This document shows, one piece after another, positions 16,855 through 29,172 of a stretch of DNA of 64,000 nucleotides. Origin of the DNA: Pseudomonas gingeri (GTDB lineage Bacteria; Pseudomonadota; Gammaproteobacteria; Pseudomonadales; Pseudomonadaceae). Within the stretch, counting starts at the first letter, position 1. The number at the start of each line of letters is the position of its first letter. The translations under genes and the position numbers were made by a program. Below the pieces are notes generated by a model. The model saw only the letters and a list, made by a program, of their open reading frames with translations. It ran no database searches and was not told the DNA's origin. The stretch lies in contig NZ_JACAQA010000002.1 in assembly GCF_013385425.1 (NCBI RefSeq), forward strand, positions 310,001-374,000, in the 5' to 3' direction.

Positions 16855-17280
16855 ATGACACAAACCCAGACAACGCCGATCCTTGCGATTGGCCTCGGCT
16901 GCCGCCAGGGCTGCAGCGCTTCGACCCTGCAGGCGTTGCTGGAGCAGTCGTTACAGGCCCATGGAATCGACCTCAAGGCGATCAAGGGGCTGGCGAGCAT
17001 TGACGGAAAAAAGGCTGAGCCGGGCCTGCTCGAACTCGCGCAGCGCCTGAACCTGCCGCTGGTGTTCTTCAGCGCGACCGAGCTGGCGCCTTACGAACCA
17101 CGCCTCAGCCATCGTTCCCGCCTGGCCTTCGAGCAGACCGGCTGCCATGGCGTGGCCGAAAGTGCCGCGCTGGCCCTGGCCGAACAGTTGGGGCAAACAC
17201 GGGCGAACCTGCTGGTTTCACGGCAGAAGAACCCCATGGCGACCTTTGCGCTGGCCTGGACCGGGCAAAACCCTAGATAA
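16855..17280 (+). CDS. cobE: Cobalamin biosynthesis protein CobE (CbiG C-terminal family)
   Basis: A 141-residue protein matching the CobE / CbiG C-terminal family, with the N-terminal ILAIGLGCRQGCS and the later FEQTGCHGVAESAALA and ANLLVSRQKN motifs. It is required in the aerobic corrin pathway; its exact chemistry is less settled than that of its relative CbiG, which opens the lactone ring of cobalt-precorrin-5A. It lies between a receiver gene (37-base gap) and cobM (62-base gap). No cobalamin riboswitch was recognised before it. Confidence 0.85.
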   Translation: MTQTQTTPILAIGLGCRQGCSASTLQALLEQSLQAHGIDLKAIKGLASIDGKKAEPGLLELAQRLNLPLVFFSATELAPYEPRLSHRSRLAFEQTGCHGVAESAALALAEQLGQTRANLLVSRQKNPMATFALAWTGQNPR

Positions 17281-17293
17281 TCCCCTCCTCCTG

Positions 17294-17310
17294 CATGAAC
17301 ATCGTTCATG
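17294..17310. promoter_or_regulatory. Small inverted repeat in the cobE-cobM gap
   Basis: CATGAAC and GTTCATG are separated by ATC. It could be a minor hairpin or an operator in front of cobM. No known site is recognised. Confidence 0.25.
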
Positions 17311-17342
17311 TGAGGCCCTGTGCAGTCCGTCCAGAGAGTGTC

Positions 17343-18089
17343 ATGACCGTCTATTTCATTGGCGCCGGCCCCGGCGACCCGGAACTCATTACCGTCAAGG
17401 GCCAACGCCTGATCCGCAGTTGCCCGGTGATCATCTACGCCGGCTCCCTGGTGCCCGAAGCCGTCCTGCAAGGCCACTGCGCCAGCCAGGTGGTCAACAG
17501 CGCCGAACTGCACCTGGAACAGATCATCGACCTGATCAAGGCGGCCGATGCCCTGGGCCAGGACGTGGCGCGGGTGCATTCCGGGGATCCGTCGCTCTAC
17601 GGCGCCATCGGCGAGCAGATCCGCCCCCTGCGCGAACTGGGCATCGCCTATGAAATCGTCCCCGGCGTGACCGCGACCGCCGCCTGCGCGGCCCTGCTCG
17701 GCGCCGAGCTGACGCTGCCGGATATTTCCCAAAGCGTGATCCTGACCCGTTATGCCGACAAGACCGCGATGCCGGCCGGAGAAGAGTTGGCCAGCCTGGC
17801 CCAGCACCGGGCGACCATGGCGATTCACCTGGGGGTCAAGCATCTGGCTAAAATCATCGAGGAGTTGCTGCCGCATTACGGCGCGGACTGCCCGATCGCG
17901 GTGATCCATCGCGCCACCTGGCCCGATCAGGACTGGGTTGTGGGGACGCTCGCGGATATTCAGGCCCAGGTCGAGGCCAAGGGCTTTCGTCGCACGGCCC
18001 TGATCCTGGTGGGGCGCGTGCTGGGCAGCGACCACTTCAGCGAATCTTCGCTGTATCGGGCCGGCCATGCCCACCTTTATCGACCTTGA
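17343..18089 (+). CDS. cobM: Precorrin-4 C11-methyltransferase CobM
   Basis: A 248-residue SAM-dependent methylase of the uroporphyrinogen/precorrin family that methylates C11 of precorrin-4 in aerobic cobalamin synthesis. Typical motifs are VYFIGAGPGDPELITVKG at the N-terminus, VHSGDPSLYGAIGEQ, and EIVPGVTATAACAA in the middle. ATG at 17343 gives the expected N-terminus. It is downstream of cobE in the same direction and 19 bases before the Nudix gene start. The rest of the corrin pathway is not in the window. B12 is the cofactor of MetH encoded further right and would be the chromophore of any CarH/LitR regulator. Confidence 0.95.
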   Translation: MTVYFIGAGPGDPELITVKGQRLIRSCPVIIYAGSLVPEAVLQGHCASQVVNSAELHLEQIIDLIKAADALGQDVARVHSGDPSLYGAIGEQIRPLRELGIAYEIVPGVTATAACAALLGAELTLPDISQSVILTRYADKTAMPAGEELASLAQHRATMAIHLGVKHLAKIIEELLPHYGADCPIAVIHRATWPDQDWVVGTLADIQAQVEAKGFRRTALILVGRVLGSDHFSESSLYRAGHAHLYRP

Positions 18090-18108
18090 TCATTTGGGGG
18101 ATAACACC

Positions 18109-18534
18109 ATGTCCGAACCGCTGTTCTCCGGCGCCAAGCTGGCCCTGCTCTGCGGCGACGAGCTGCTGACCTATCTGCGTGACATGAAGGACAGCATCCC
18201 CTATCCCGGGCATTGGGACTTTGCCGGCGGCGGTCGTGAAGGTGAGGAAACACCGAGCGAATGCGCGCTGCGGGAGCTGGACGAGGAGTTTTCCCTGCGT
18301 ATCGGGGCTGAGCGCATCGAATGGGCACGGCGTTATCCCAGTGTCACCCAGCCCAATACCCATTCGTGGTTCCTGGTGGGGCAACTGAGCCGCAAGGAAA
18401 TCGAGGCGATCCGGTTTGGCGACGAAGGCCAGTATTGGCGAATGATGTCGATTGTCGAGTACCTGGAGCACCCGTTGGGTGTGCCCTATCTGCAGGAGCG
18501 GTTGCGTGACTATCTGGAGAATACAGCCCGCTGA
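18109..18534 (+). CDS. Nudix hydrolase
   Basis: A 141-residue Nudix-family pyrophosphohydrolase. The Nudix box is near residues 42-62, with the pattern G-x5-E-x7-R-E-L-x-E-E (RELDEE visible); the Gly that usually follows EE is Ser here. The substrate cannot be told from the sequence. The ATG at 18109 is preceded by TTGGGGGA at good distance; the 19-base spacing after cobM suggests cotranscription. A terminator follows. Confidence 0.88.
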   Translation: MSEPLFSGAKLALLCGDELLTYLRDMKDSIPYPGHWDFAGGGREGEETPSECALRELDEEFSLRIGAERIEWARRYPSVTQPNTHSWFLVGQLSRKEIEAIRFGDEGQYWRMMSIVEYLEHPLGVPYLQERLRDYLENTAR

Positions 18535-18549
18535 ATGACCTCCATAGAA

Positions 18550-18577
18550 AAACGGTGCTCACGGGCACCGTTTTTTT
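18550..18577 (+). terminator. Rho-independent terminator after the Nudix gene
   Basis: AAACGGTGC and GCACCGTTT form a stem around six bases, followed by further T. It ends the receiver-cobE-cobM-Nudix unit. Confidence 0.93.
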
Positions 18578-18613
18578 ATCCAACCGGACACAGCGAACGC
18601 CCTGCTACCGAAC

Positions 18614-19207
<594 letters not shown>

Positions 19208-19255
19208 TCACAGACTTGCCGCCAGTTTACGCCAATCGAGCCGCCGGACAAAGTC

Positions 19256-20134
19256 CTAGTATTTTTGTCGGGAAAGCAGGGCTCGCCAACGGATCGCCCC
19301 CACCAGCAACGCCGAGAAAATCAGCGCGCTGGCGATCCAGCCCGCCGGGCTTGGCCAGGTGCCGAGCAACAGCATCGAGCCGACAATGGCAAATACCGGA
19401 ATCAGCAGAGACAGCGGTGCTACCCGCGACAGCGGGTATTCGCGCAACAACAGGTTCCAGCCCCAGTAACACAGGTGCGTGGCGCCATAGACCTGGAACG
19501 CCAGGGAGAACAGCAGGCCCGGCCCGACCTGATCCGGCAGCGCGACGAAGGGCGCCGCGCCGTGCTTGAGCCAGGTGAGCAGGAACAGCGGCAGCGGCGC
19601 GAACAGACTGGCCCAGACCACGAAGGCGAACACCTCCTTGACCCGGGACAGCTTGATCAGCACATTGCCCAGGCTCCAGGCGACGGCGCTGAGCACGATC
19701 AACAGCAACCCGGCGCGGCTCTCGCCCGCCGGGCTGTCGCACAGCACGCAGGCCAGGCCCAGGGCCGCCAGCAGTGCGCCGAGCAGCTGGGACCCGCTCA
19801 ACGACTCGCGAAACAGCAACACGCCCCAGCCCAGGGTGAAGAAGGCGCTGGTCTGGATCAGCAGCGCCGCCGTTCCGGGGGGAACCCCCAGGCTGATGCC
19901 GAAGTTGATCAGGCCCCACATGGCGACCCCGAAAATCAGACCGTAGGCGACGATCCAGGACATGGCCACTTGCGGCCGGCGAATGAAAAACACCCACGGC
20001 AGAGCGGCCAGGGTAAAGCGCAGCGCCGTCAGCAGCAGCGGATCGATGTGGGTCAGGCCCAGCTTGGTGATGGGAAAGTTCAAACCCCAGACAGCCGTGA
20101 CCAGCACGGCGAGCAACAGGTGTTTTTTCTGCAT
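19256..20134 (-). CDS. EamA-family (DMT) exporter
   Basis: A 292-residue inner-membrane transporter with ten predicted helices in two EamA repeats, for example VTAVWGLNFPITKLGL at the N-terminus and AVAWSLGNVLIKLS at the start of the second half. Family members export amino acids such as O-acetylserine or cysteine; the substrate here is unknown. It is divergent from an AraC-type regulator gene (116-base gap), which probably controls it. Confidence 0.92.
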   Translation of the reverse strand: MQKKHLLLAVLVTAVWGLNFPITKLGLTHIDPLLLTALRFTLAALPWVFFIRRPQVAMSWIVAYGLIFGVAMWGLINFGISLGVPPGTAALLIQTSAFFTLGWGVLLFRESLSGSQLLGALLAALGLACVLCDSPAGESRAGLLLIVLSAVAWSLGNVLIKLSRVKEVFAFVVWASLFAPLPLFLLTWLKHGAAPFVALPDQVGPGLLFSLAFQVYGATHLCYWGWNLLLREYPLSRVAPLSLLIPVFAIVGSMLLLGTWPSPAGWIASALIFSALLVGAIRWRALLSRQKY

Positions 20135-20250
20135 GGCAAACCATCCGGATAGTCAGGAACGGCGATATGACTCGCCGGTACCCGACTACTTTGCCGATGC
20201 CCGTACTGGCCCGCTTGCAATGCAAGGTCAACTTCAATTAAAAATGGGCC

Positions 20251-21015
20251 ATGCCTATTCTCACCACCGACTTTTATCCCAGCACCTCACGCGAGGTGGT
20301 CGTCACCCGCCACGACTATGCCGACAACCAGGGATTCGACCACCATAACCACGAACGCGGCCAGTTCGCCTATGCCGCCTGTGGGGTGATCACGGTATTT
20401 ACCGACCAGGGCGACTGGGTCGTGCCGCCGGGGCGCGCCATCTGGGTTCCGGCCGGACTCCCTCACGCCATGTGCATGCGCGGCCCGGTGACCATGCTCA
20501 ACGCTTATATTCTGCCGGCCGCCCAGCAACGTCTGGCGCTGGCCGAAGACTGCCAGGTACTGGGGGTTTCCGAGCTGCTGCGGCAGTTGCTCGAGCAGGC
20601 GGCGCAGGTCCCGGCCCCGCTCAGCGAGCGCGACGAGTACCTGCTGGGCCTGTTGCTCCACGAAATCGCCAGGATGCCGAAGCTGGCACTGAACGCCCCG
20701 CTCCCCAGGGAACCGCGCCTGGCCAGGATCTGCCGCCGCTTGCTCGACCAGCCATCCCTGGAAATCGCTATCGACGAGATGGCTCAAGGCGCTGGCATGA
20801 GCCGGCGTACCTTCACCCGGCTGTTCCGCCAGCACACCGGCGTCAGCTTCGTCGAATGGCGCCAACAGGCATGCCTGCTGGCGGCGATCGTCCGCCTGGG
20901 CAATGGCGAAGCGGTGACGCGAGTAGCCATGGAACTGGGCTACAGCAGCCCGAGCGCCTTTGCCACGGCATTCCGCCGGGCGCTGGGCGAATCGCCCAGT
21001 CGCTATTTCCAGTGA
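20251..21015 (+). CDS. AraC-family transcriptional regulator with cupin sensor
   Basis: A 254-residue regulator. Residues 20-100 form a cupin-like sensor (HHNHERGQFAYAACGV, PPGRAIWVPAGLPHAM) and residues 155-254 a double helix-turn-helix with AQGAGMSRRTFTRLFRQHTG and ELGYSSPSAFATAFRRALGESPSRYF. Its divergent position next to the EamA exporter gene suggests that it regulates that gene. The inducer is unknown. Confidence 0.93.
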   Translation: MPILTTDFYPSTSREVVVTRHDYADNQGFDHHNHERGQFAYAACGVITVFTDQGDWVVPPGRAIWVPAGLPHAMCMRGPVTMLNAYILPAAQQRLALAEDCQVLGVSELLRQLLEQAAQVPAPLSERDEYLLGLLLHEIARMPKLALNAPLPREPRLARICRRLLDQPSLEIAIDEMAQGAGMSRRTFTRLFRQHTGVSFVEWRQQACLLAAIVRLGNGEAVTRVAMELGYSSPSAFATAFRRALGESPSRYFQ

Positions 21016-21024
21016 CCCCTGCCC

Positions 21025-23316
21025 TCAAAGGTTCTCGTAGCGGTTCATATCCAGCACCCCGGCGTTGACCGGGTCGGTTTCCTGCAGGTAAGTCGTCAAA
21101 TCATGGAAATACTGCCAGAACTGCGGATGACTGCGACGAATCCCCCAGCGCTGGACGATCTTTTCGAAGTTCGCGGCGTCCTTGGACTGCTCCATGGCAT
21201 CGACAAACTCAGGCACCTGATCGGCGGGAATATTGAACATGAAATTCGGATAGCTGCTGAGGATCCCGGGATAAATGGTCACGGTGTCCAACCCCGGCTG
21301 ATAGCGAGAAGCCTCGCCAAGCATAAAGGCCACGTTGCTGTGGGCACGGTTGCGCAACAGGCTGTAGATCTCACGCTTGCCGCTACGGCTTTCAATGCGC
21401 AGCATCGTGGCCTCCGGCAACTGTTCGACAACCTTGAGCCCGGCCGCCGGCCGCGAAGTCAGGCGACTCAGTGACTGTTCGGCCTCCTGCAATCCCGGGT
21501 CGATGTTCGGGCGCGAACAGTACGCGCCCTCACATCGGTTGATCGGGTCCGGGTGCGCATTCAGATCGCCGTAACGCACCAGCAGTTGCCTGACGAAGTC
21601 GCCCTTCGGATCCTTTTCATCCAGCTTCAGGGCGCTCGGCTTGCTGTCGTCGATACGCTCGTAGTCCAGCCACATCTTCAGCTTGCCGCCGTTCTGGTAC
21701 CAGTCGTCGAGGTAGCCGTCGCGGGAATCCGCCGGCATCAGGCGCAGGAAGTTCTGCTCGGCACCGTTGCGGATCAGGTCGAAGTACAGCCGGGTCTGCG
21801 CCTGATGGGACACATTGCCGAACACGTCGAAGTTCACCACCAACTGGTAATAGGTCCGCTCCAGCAGCGGGTAGTCGAACAGCCACAGGGTTTGCGGTAC
21901 CTCGCCGATCAGGCCCTTGCTCACCGTGGCGCTGTCAAAATGGCGGAAAATGCTCAGCAAGGCATTGTCGTTGCCGGCCCACAAGCTCGACCAACTCGGG
22001 GCCCGGACAGTGGCGTAGACATCCCTGCGCAAGGCCTCATACTCGTTGCGCTTGTCGCGATAGGCCAGCCACAGGCTCAACACACTGCCGACATCGTCAT
22101 TCTGCCCCGGCGTCGCCAGCAGCGGCGTCGCGGCCCCGCGATAAACCGCATCGGTGATGTACAGATCATGTTCCGGGGCCTGGAAAAATACCCAGAAGTT
22201 GTCACGAATCACGTCGGTAGCAATCTGCCCGCGACAGACCGGCCCACGGATAAAGGTGTCGACGAAGTATTCGGCGTTATCGAGCATGAACTGATAACGC
22301 GCCGCCACCGGGATCGCCTCGAAGGTTTCGAAGGGGTTGGCCCGTCGCTGCGGGCCGTAGCCCGGCGAGGCCGTGACCTGCCAGTTGCCGCTGTAGAACA
22401 GGGTCTTGATCCGCGCCATCTTCGCCGCGCTCAGGGCATAGGTGATATGGGTCTTGTACACGATCACGCCCTGCACCGGCCATAACCGGTAATACACCTG
22501 GATGCCCGGGTCATCGTTCGGCTGGCGGGTGTTGATCAGTTCGATCGGCTGGCCGCTCGGCGTGCGCGAACGCACCCACTGGAAAAAGTGTCCCGGCTCG
22601 CCCCCCTCGAAATAGATGTGCGCCAGGAACCAGTGTTCATAGAGCCAGCGCCCCACCAGGCTTTCCCGGGCTCCCGGAGCGTTGAGCAGGTTTTCCCATT
22701 GGGTAATCTGCAACGACTCCCTGGCACTCGGTGCCAGGGCCTGTTCATCCATCGGCGCGCCGGAGGCCAGCCAACGTTGCAAGGTCTGGTACTGCTGATC
22801 GGTCAGCCCGGTCACGGCCAGCGGCATGCCCTCTTTCGGGTGGGCATCGGCATAGACCTCGAACTCGCCGGGCATCGGACACATATTCTCGCGGTTCAGG
22901 CCCAGTACGATGTCTTCCGGCAGCTTGGCATTGGGCTGCAAGGGCGTACGATGACCCAATTCCAACATGCGCGACATCAGGGCGGCCTGGCTGCCCTGGG
23001 CATCCAGCACGGAGTAAAACTGCTTCTGTTGCCATTGGCGCGGGGTATGGGCGTCGATATACAGGCGCGTGGGCTGGGAGGCCTCGCTGCGGTTGCCGTT
23101 ATACACCGGAATCTTCGACGCACCGCGCGCCGCGCCCTCGGCGCTGCCCAGATTGAGCTGGCACGCCGCGTCGTAGCACGCATGGCAAGCCACGCACTTC
23201 TCGGCGAAGATCGGTTGAATGTCGCGGGTATAGGAAATCGCCGGAGCCGAATCTTGCGCCTGGGTGATACTGCTAAGTACCAGCAGTAGGAAAGCGCTGA
23301 AAAAACGGTACGGCAT
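21025..23316 (-). CDS. cti: Periplasmic fatty-acid cis/trans isomerase Cti
   Basis: A 763-residue periplasmic haem protein that converts cis-unsaturated acyl chains of membrane lipids to trans, a fast response to solvents and heat in Pseudomonas. A signal peptide (residues 1-20, ending ITQAQ) is followed by the cytochrome-c-type motif CVACH near residue 41. The length and the haem position match known Cti. It is divergent from metH and convergent with the AraC gene. Cti is generally made constitutively and controlled by substrate access; nothing here suggests special regulation. Confidence 0.95.
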   Translation of the reverse strand: MPYRFFSAFLLLVLSSITQAQDSAPAISYTRDIQPIFAEKCVACHACYDAACQLNLGSAEGAARGASKIPVYNGNRSEASQPTRLYIDAHTPRQWQQKQFYSVLDAQGSQAALMSRMLELGHRTPLQPNAKLPEDIVLGLNRENMCPMPGEFEVYADAHPKEGMPLAVTGLTDQQYQTLQRWLASGAPMDEQALAPSARESLQITQWENLLNAPGARESLVGRWLYEHWFLAHIYFEGGEPGHFFQWVRSRTPSGQPIELINTRQPNDDPGIQVYYRLWPVQGVIVYKTHITYALSAAKMARIKTLFYSGNWQVTASPGYGPQRRANPFETFEAIPVAARYQFMLDNAEYFVDTFIRGPVCRGQIATDVIRDNFWVFFQAPEHDLYITDAVYRGAATPLLATPGQNDDVGSVLSLWLAYRDKRNEYEALRRDVYATVRAPSWSSLWAGNDNALLSIFRHFDSATVSKGLIGEVPQTLWLFDYPLLERTYYQLVVNFDVFGNVSHQAQTRLYFDLIRNGAEQNFLRLMPADSRDGYLDDWYQNGGKLKMWLDYERIDDSKPSALKLDEKDPKGDFVRQLLVRYGDLNAHPDPINRCEGAYCSRPNIDPGLQEAEQSLSRLTSRPAAGLKVVEQLPEATMLRIESRSGKREIYSLLRNRAHSNVAFMLGEASRYQPGLDTVTIYPGILSSYPNFMFNIPADQVPEFVDAMEQSKDAANFEKIVQRWGIRRSHPQFWQYFHDLTTYLQETDPVNAGVLDMNRYENL

Positions 23317-23470
23317 GGCTCTGATCCTTGAAGTAAAAACACGACGATTCTACAGCCTCATTGCGCCTTAAACATGAGCGATATTCATGAAAAACCTTGG
23401 AATGCTCTAAAAGCGCACAGGTTTGCTATCATCGCGGCTCTTCTGTATCCGTCCTTTCCAGGTAGTTTCC

Positions 23471-27181
<3,711 letters not shown>

Positions 27182-27200
27182 CGGGAGAATTGTCTATGCT

Positions 27201-27226
27201 CTCCACACACAACCTTGTGTGTGGAG
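27201..27226 (+). promoter_or_regulatory. Perfect 12-bp inverted repeat covering the DUF2970 ribosome-binding site
   Basis: CTCCACACACAA and TTGTGTGTGGAG are separated by two bases. As RNA it would form a stem of about 10-11 bp with a small loop. The 3' arm carries the GGAG of the Shine-Dalgarno sequence (GGAGGA at 27223-27228) for the ATG at 27233, so folding would hide the ribosome-binding site. There is no T-run, so it is a poor terminator for metH. Confidence 0.7.
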
Positions 27227-27232
27227 GACTCC

Positions 27233-27451
27233 ATGGACGATCCGCTCGACAACAAGCCGCCGACCTTCTGGCAAATGCTCCATAGCGTCATGGCGGCGGC
27301 CTTTGGCGTACAAAGCGGGAAAAACCGTGCCCGTGACTTTACCCATGGCAAACCGAGCCACTTCGTGATGATTGGCATCCTGTTCACCGCGATCTTCGGT
27401 CTGACGCTCTACGGGGTGGTCAAGCTGGTGCTGCACTTCGCCGGGGTCTGA
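27233..27451 (+). CDS. DUF2970 small membrane protein
   Basis: A 72-residue protein with a basic N-terminal half (WQMLHSVMAAAFGVQSGKNR) and one C-terminal membrane helix (FVMIGILFTAIFGLTLYGVV), matching the DUF2970 family. The function is unknown. The ATG at 27233 follows GGAGGA, which is inside a strong hairpin. It is 51 bases after metH and may depend on the metH transcript. Confidence 0.85.
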   Translation: MDDPLDNKPPTFWQMLHSVMAAAFGVQSGKNRARDFTHGKPSHFVMIGILFTAIFGLTLYGVVKLVLHFAGV

Positions 27452-27458
27452 GCCCGTC

Positions 27459-28532
27459 TCAGGGCAGTACGGTTTTCAGAGAGAACGGATAGCGGTAGCT
27501 GTCTGGCTTGCCCCGGGCACTCAGGGCCTTGAAGTCGACGTGGTAATCTTCGCCGGCACTGAGCTGCAACAGCTTCCTGGCTTGGGCCTTGTCGATCAGT
27601 TCAAGTGCCGGGAGCAGCCGCTCGCGGCCACCATAGCGGGTAAAGTCGATCCCGTCGGCATGGTCACGCAGCAACACCATTGCCCAGCCGCCCAGGGCGA
27701 AATGCCCGGCCACCAGCACGCTCAAGCGCCCGTCGATGCGCGCCCGGAGAACCTCCGGGGAGCTGTTGACGGCACTGAACAGGACATCCTGCCCGGGCCG
27801 GCGGCCGGCCTTTTCAAAGGCGGCCATGGCGCCCAGGGCCATTTCATCGTTGGCCGCCCAGACCAGTGACGTCTGCGGATAGCGCCGAATCATCTGCTCG
27901 GCTTGATCAAAGGCGCGGGCGCGACTCCACTCGCCGTAGACCAACTGCCGCAGATGCACCTGCGGGAACTCCGCCAGCGCCCGACGCAGGCCTTGCTCGC
28001 GCAGTTGCGAGGCCGGAGTGAGCTTCATCCCGGCAAAGGCCAGCAGGTCAATGGGCTGGCCGGGCGCCTGCAACGAGCGTTGCCGGACTAGCTCCTTGAG
28101 CATCAGGTAGCCGCCCTGTTCGTCGTTCTGCACCATGCTGCCCAGCAGCTCCGGTACGTCACCGAGCCGCTCGCTCTGCTCCGCGGTCAAGCGGTTGTTG
28201 ACAATGAACAGCTTGACCCCGCGGCCCTGGGCCATCCGCAGGATTTGCGGGGCCACGGACTGCTCATTGACGAATATCAGGTAATCGGGAGGGTGCGTGG
28301 CCTGCAGGGTTTCGTAAGCCTGGGCGAGACTGGTTTGCGGGTCGCGCTCGCCATAACGCACCGTCAGGTCCATGCCGAGATTGCTCGCGGCCGCCTGCAT
28401 GAAATGGGCATAGCTGACCCAGAACGGCTCCGTGGAATAACCAGGATTGAGAAACACCACCGTGGTGGCCTGGGCCACCATCCAGAACGGCAGGCTCAGG
28501 ATCAGCAAGCCTTTGCAGAGAGTCTTCAGCAT
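27459..28532 (-). CDS. Orphan periplasmic sugar-type substrate-binding protein
   Basis: A 357-residue exported protein of the periplasmic-binding-protein class I (ribose/galactose) fold, with a signal peptide (MLKTLCKGLLILSLPFWMVA, cleavage near QAT) and fold marks such as YLIFVNEQ, DEQGGYLMLKELV and VWAANDEMALGAMAAFEKAG. No ABC permease or ATPase gene is adjacent, so it may feed a distant transporter or a membrane sensor. The ATG at 28532 is chosen because it starts the signal peptide; the frame is open 47 codons further. Confidence 0.85.
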   Translation of the reverse strand: MLKTLCKGLLILSLPFWMVAQATTVVFLNPGYSTEPFWVSYAHFMQAAASNLGMDLTVRYGERDPQTSLAQAYETLQATHPPDYLIFVNEQSVAPQILRMAQGRGVKLFIVNNRLTAEQSERLGDVPELLGSMVQNDEQGGYLMLKELVRQRSLQAPGQPIDLLAFAGMKLTPASQLREQGLRRALAEFPQVHLRQLVYGEWSRARAFDQAEQMIRRYPQTSLVWAANDEMALGAMAAFEKAGRRPGQDVLFSAVNSSPEVLRARIDGRLSVLVAGHFALGGWAMVLLRDHADGIDFTRYGGRERLLPALELIDKAQARKLLQLSAGEDYHVDFKALSARGKPDSYRYPFSLKTVLP

Positions 28533-28640
28533 GTCACCGCGCCCCGGAAAATAGCGGCGTATCATACAGGCAAATTGCCTGTACCTTGCGGCAGACCATC
28601 GGAATTGTCCGACAACTCTCACCATAAAAACGCTACGGAA

Positions 28641-28739
28641 TGTAGGAGCGAGCTTGCTCGCGATGGACGTCAACGATAACGCGGGGCCTCGGATAAGCGC
28701 AGTGCCCTTGCGTTCATCGCGAGCAAGCTCGCTCCTACA
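28641..28739. repeat. Paired REP palindrome, class C
   Basis: TGTAGGAGCGAGCTTGCTCG and on, and its reverse complement ending GCTCGCTCCTACA, are 25-base arms about 50 bases apart. The core GAGCNAGCTCGC differs from the other REP pairs in this window. Confidence 0.9.
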
Positions 28740-28780
28740 GTTACGGCAGATTGTGCATCCGTGTGACGGCAGGTGCCGCC

Positions 28781-28894
28781 TTATTTGTGACTGACCCAGA
28801 ATACAGCGGTGGCCACCACCAGGATGATCAGGAACAGGATCGCCCAGGCATCAACCGTGCTGTCGCTTTTCCTTGCTTTGACTGGATTGCTCAT
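28781..28894 (-). CDS. 37-residue single-helix membrane protein
   Basis: A short frame with a strong ribosome-binding site (AAGAGG, good spacing) starting at ATG 28894. The product begins MSNPVKARKSDSTVDAWA and ends in a membrane helix with FLIILVVATAVFWVSHK. A hydrophilic, positively charged N-terminus followed by one helix suggests an inner-membrane microprotein. It is divergent from cysI across 278 bases. Function unknown; the coding call rests on the ribosome-binding site and the clean helix. Confidence 0.7.
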   Translation of the reverse strand: MSNPVKARKSDSTVDAWAILFLIILVVATAVFWVSHK

Positions 28895-28983
28895 CGCATC
28901 GCCTCTTGTCGGTTTTATCGGTGATTGCTGCAAACTCGCTGATAGTTAAGTAGAGAATTGCCCATACCACAAACAGGGTTATG

Positions 28984-28997
28984 GTTCGTCGACGAAC
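28984..28997. promoter_or_regulatory. 14-bp palindrome in the cysI upstream region
   Basis: GTTCGTC and GACGAAC form a gapless perfect palindrome midway between the 37-residue gene and cysI. It could be an operator for either divergent gene. I recognise no regulator; it is not an obvious CysB site. Confidence 0.35.
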
Positions 28998-29115
28998 GTT
29001 AGTCGTTTTGGTTCTGTGCATATACTCAAACATCACTTTTACGCATAACTGCAAACTGCTATCGTGCGCCGGCTCCGTCAATGGAGTGCGCGGCCGTGCG
29101 CGCAGAATTGTTGAG

Positions 29116-29146
29116 ATACCCCGGGGGCCTGGAGCGCCGGGGGTAT
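29116..29146 (+). promoter_or_regulatory. GC-rich hairpin in the cysI leader
   Basis: ATACCCC and GGGGTAT flank a GC-rich loop that can itself pair (GGC with GCC). It ends 26 bases before the cysI ATG. It may act as an attenuator-like or mRNA-stabilising structure; there is no long T-run after it. Confidence 0.4.
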
Positions 29147-29172
29147 TTATGAAGCCTGAGAACAGGATCTAT

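Noticed and set aside
23317..23470. Possible SAM, SAH or cobalamin riboswitch before metH
   Set aside because: The gap of 154 bases shows no motif or structure I can assign to a known riboswitch.
28984..28997. LexA box in the cysI upstream region
   Set aside because: GTTCGTCGACGAAC has its half-sites in the opposite order to the Gram-positive CGAAC-N4-GTTCG box, and it is not the CTG-N10-CAG form used in gamma-proteobacteria.
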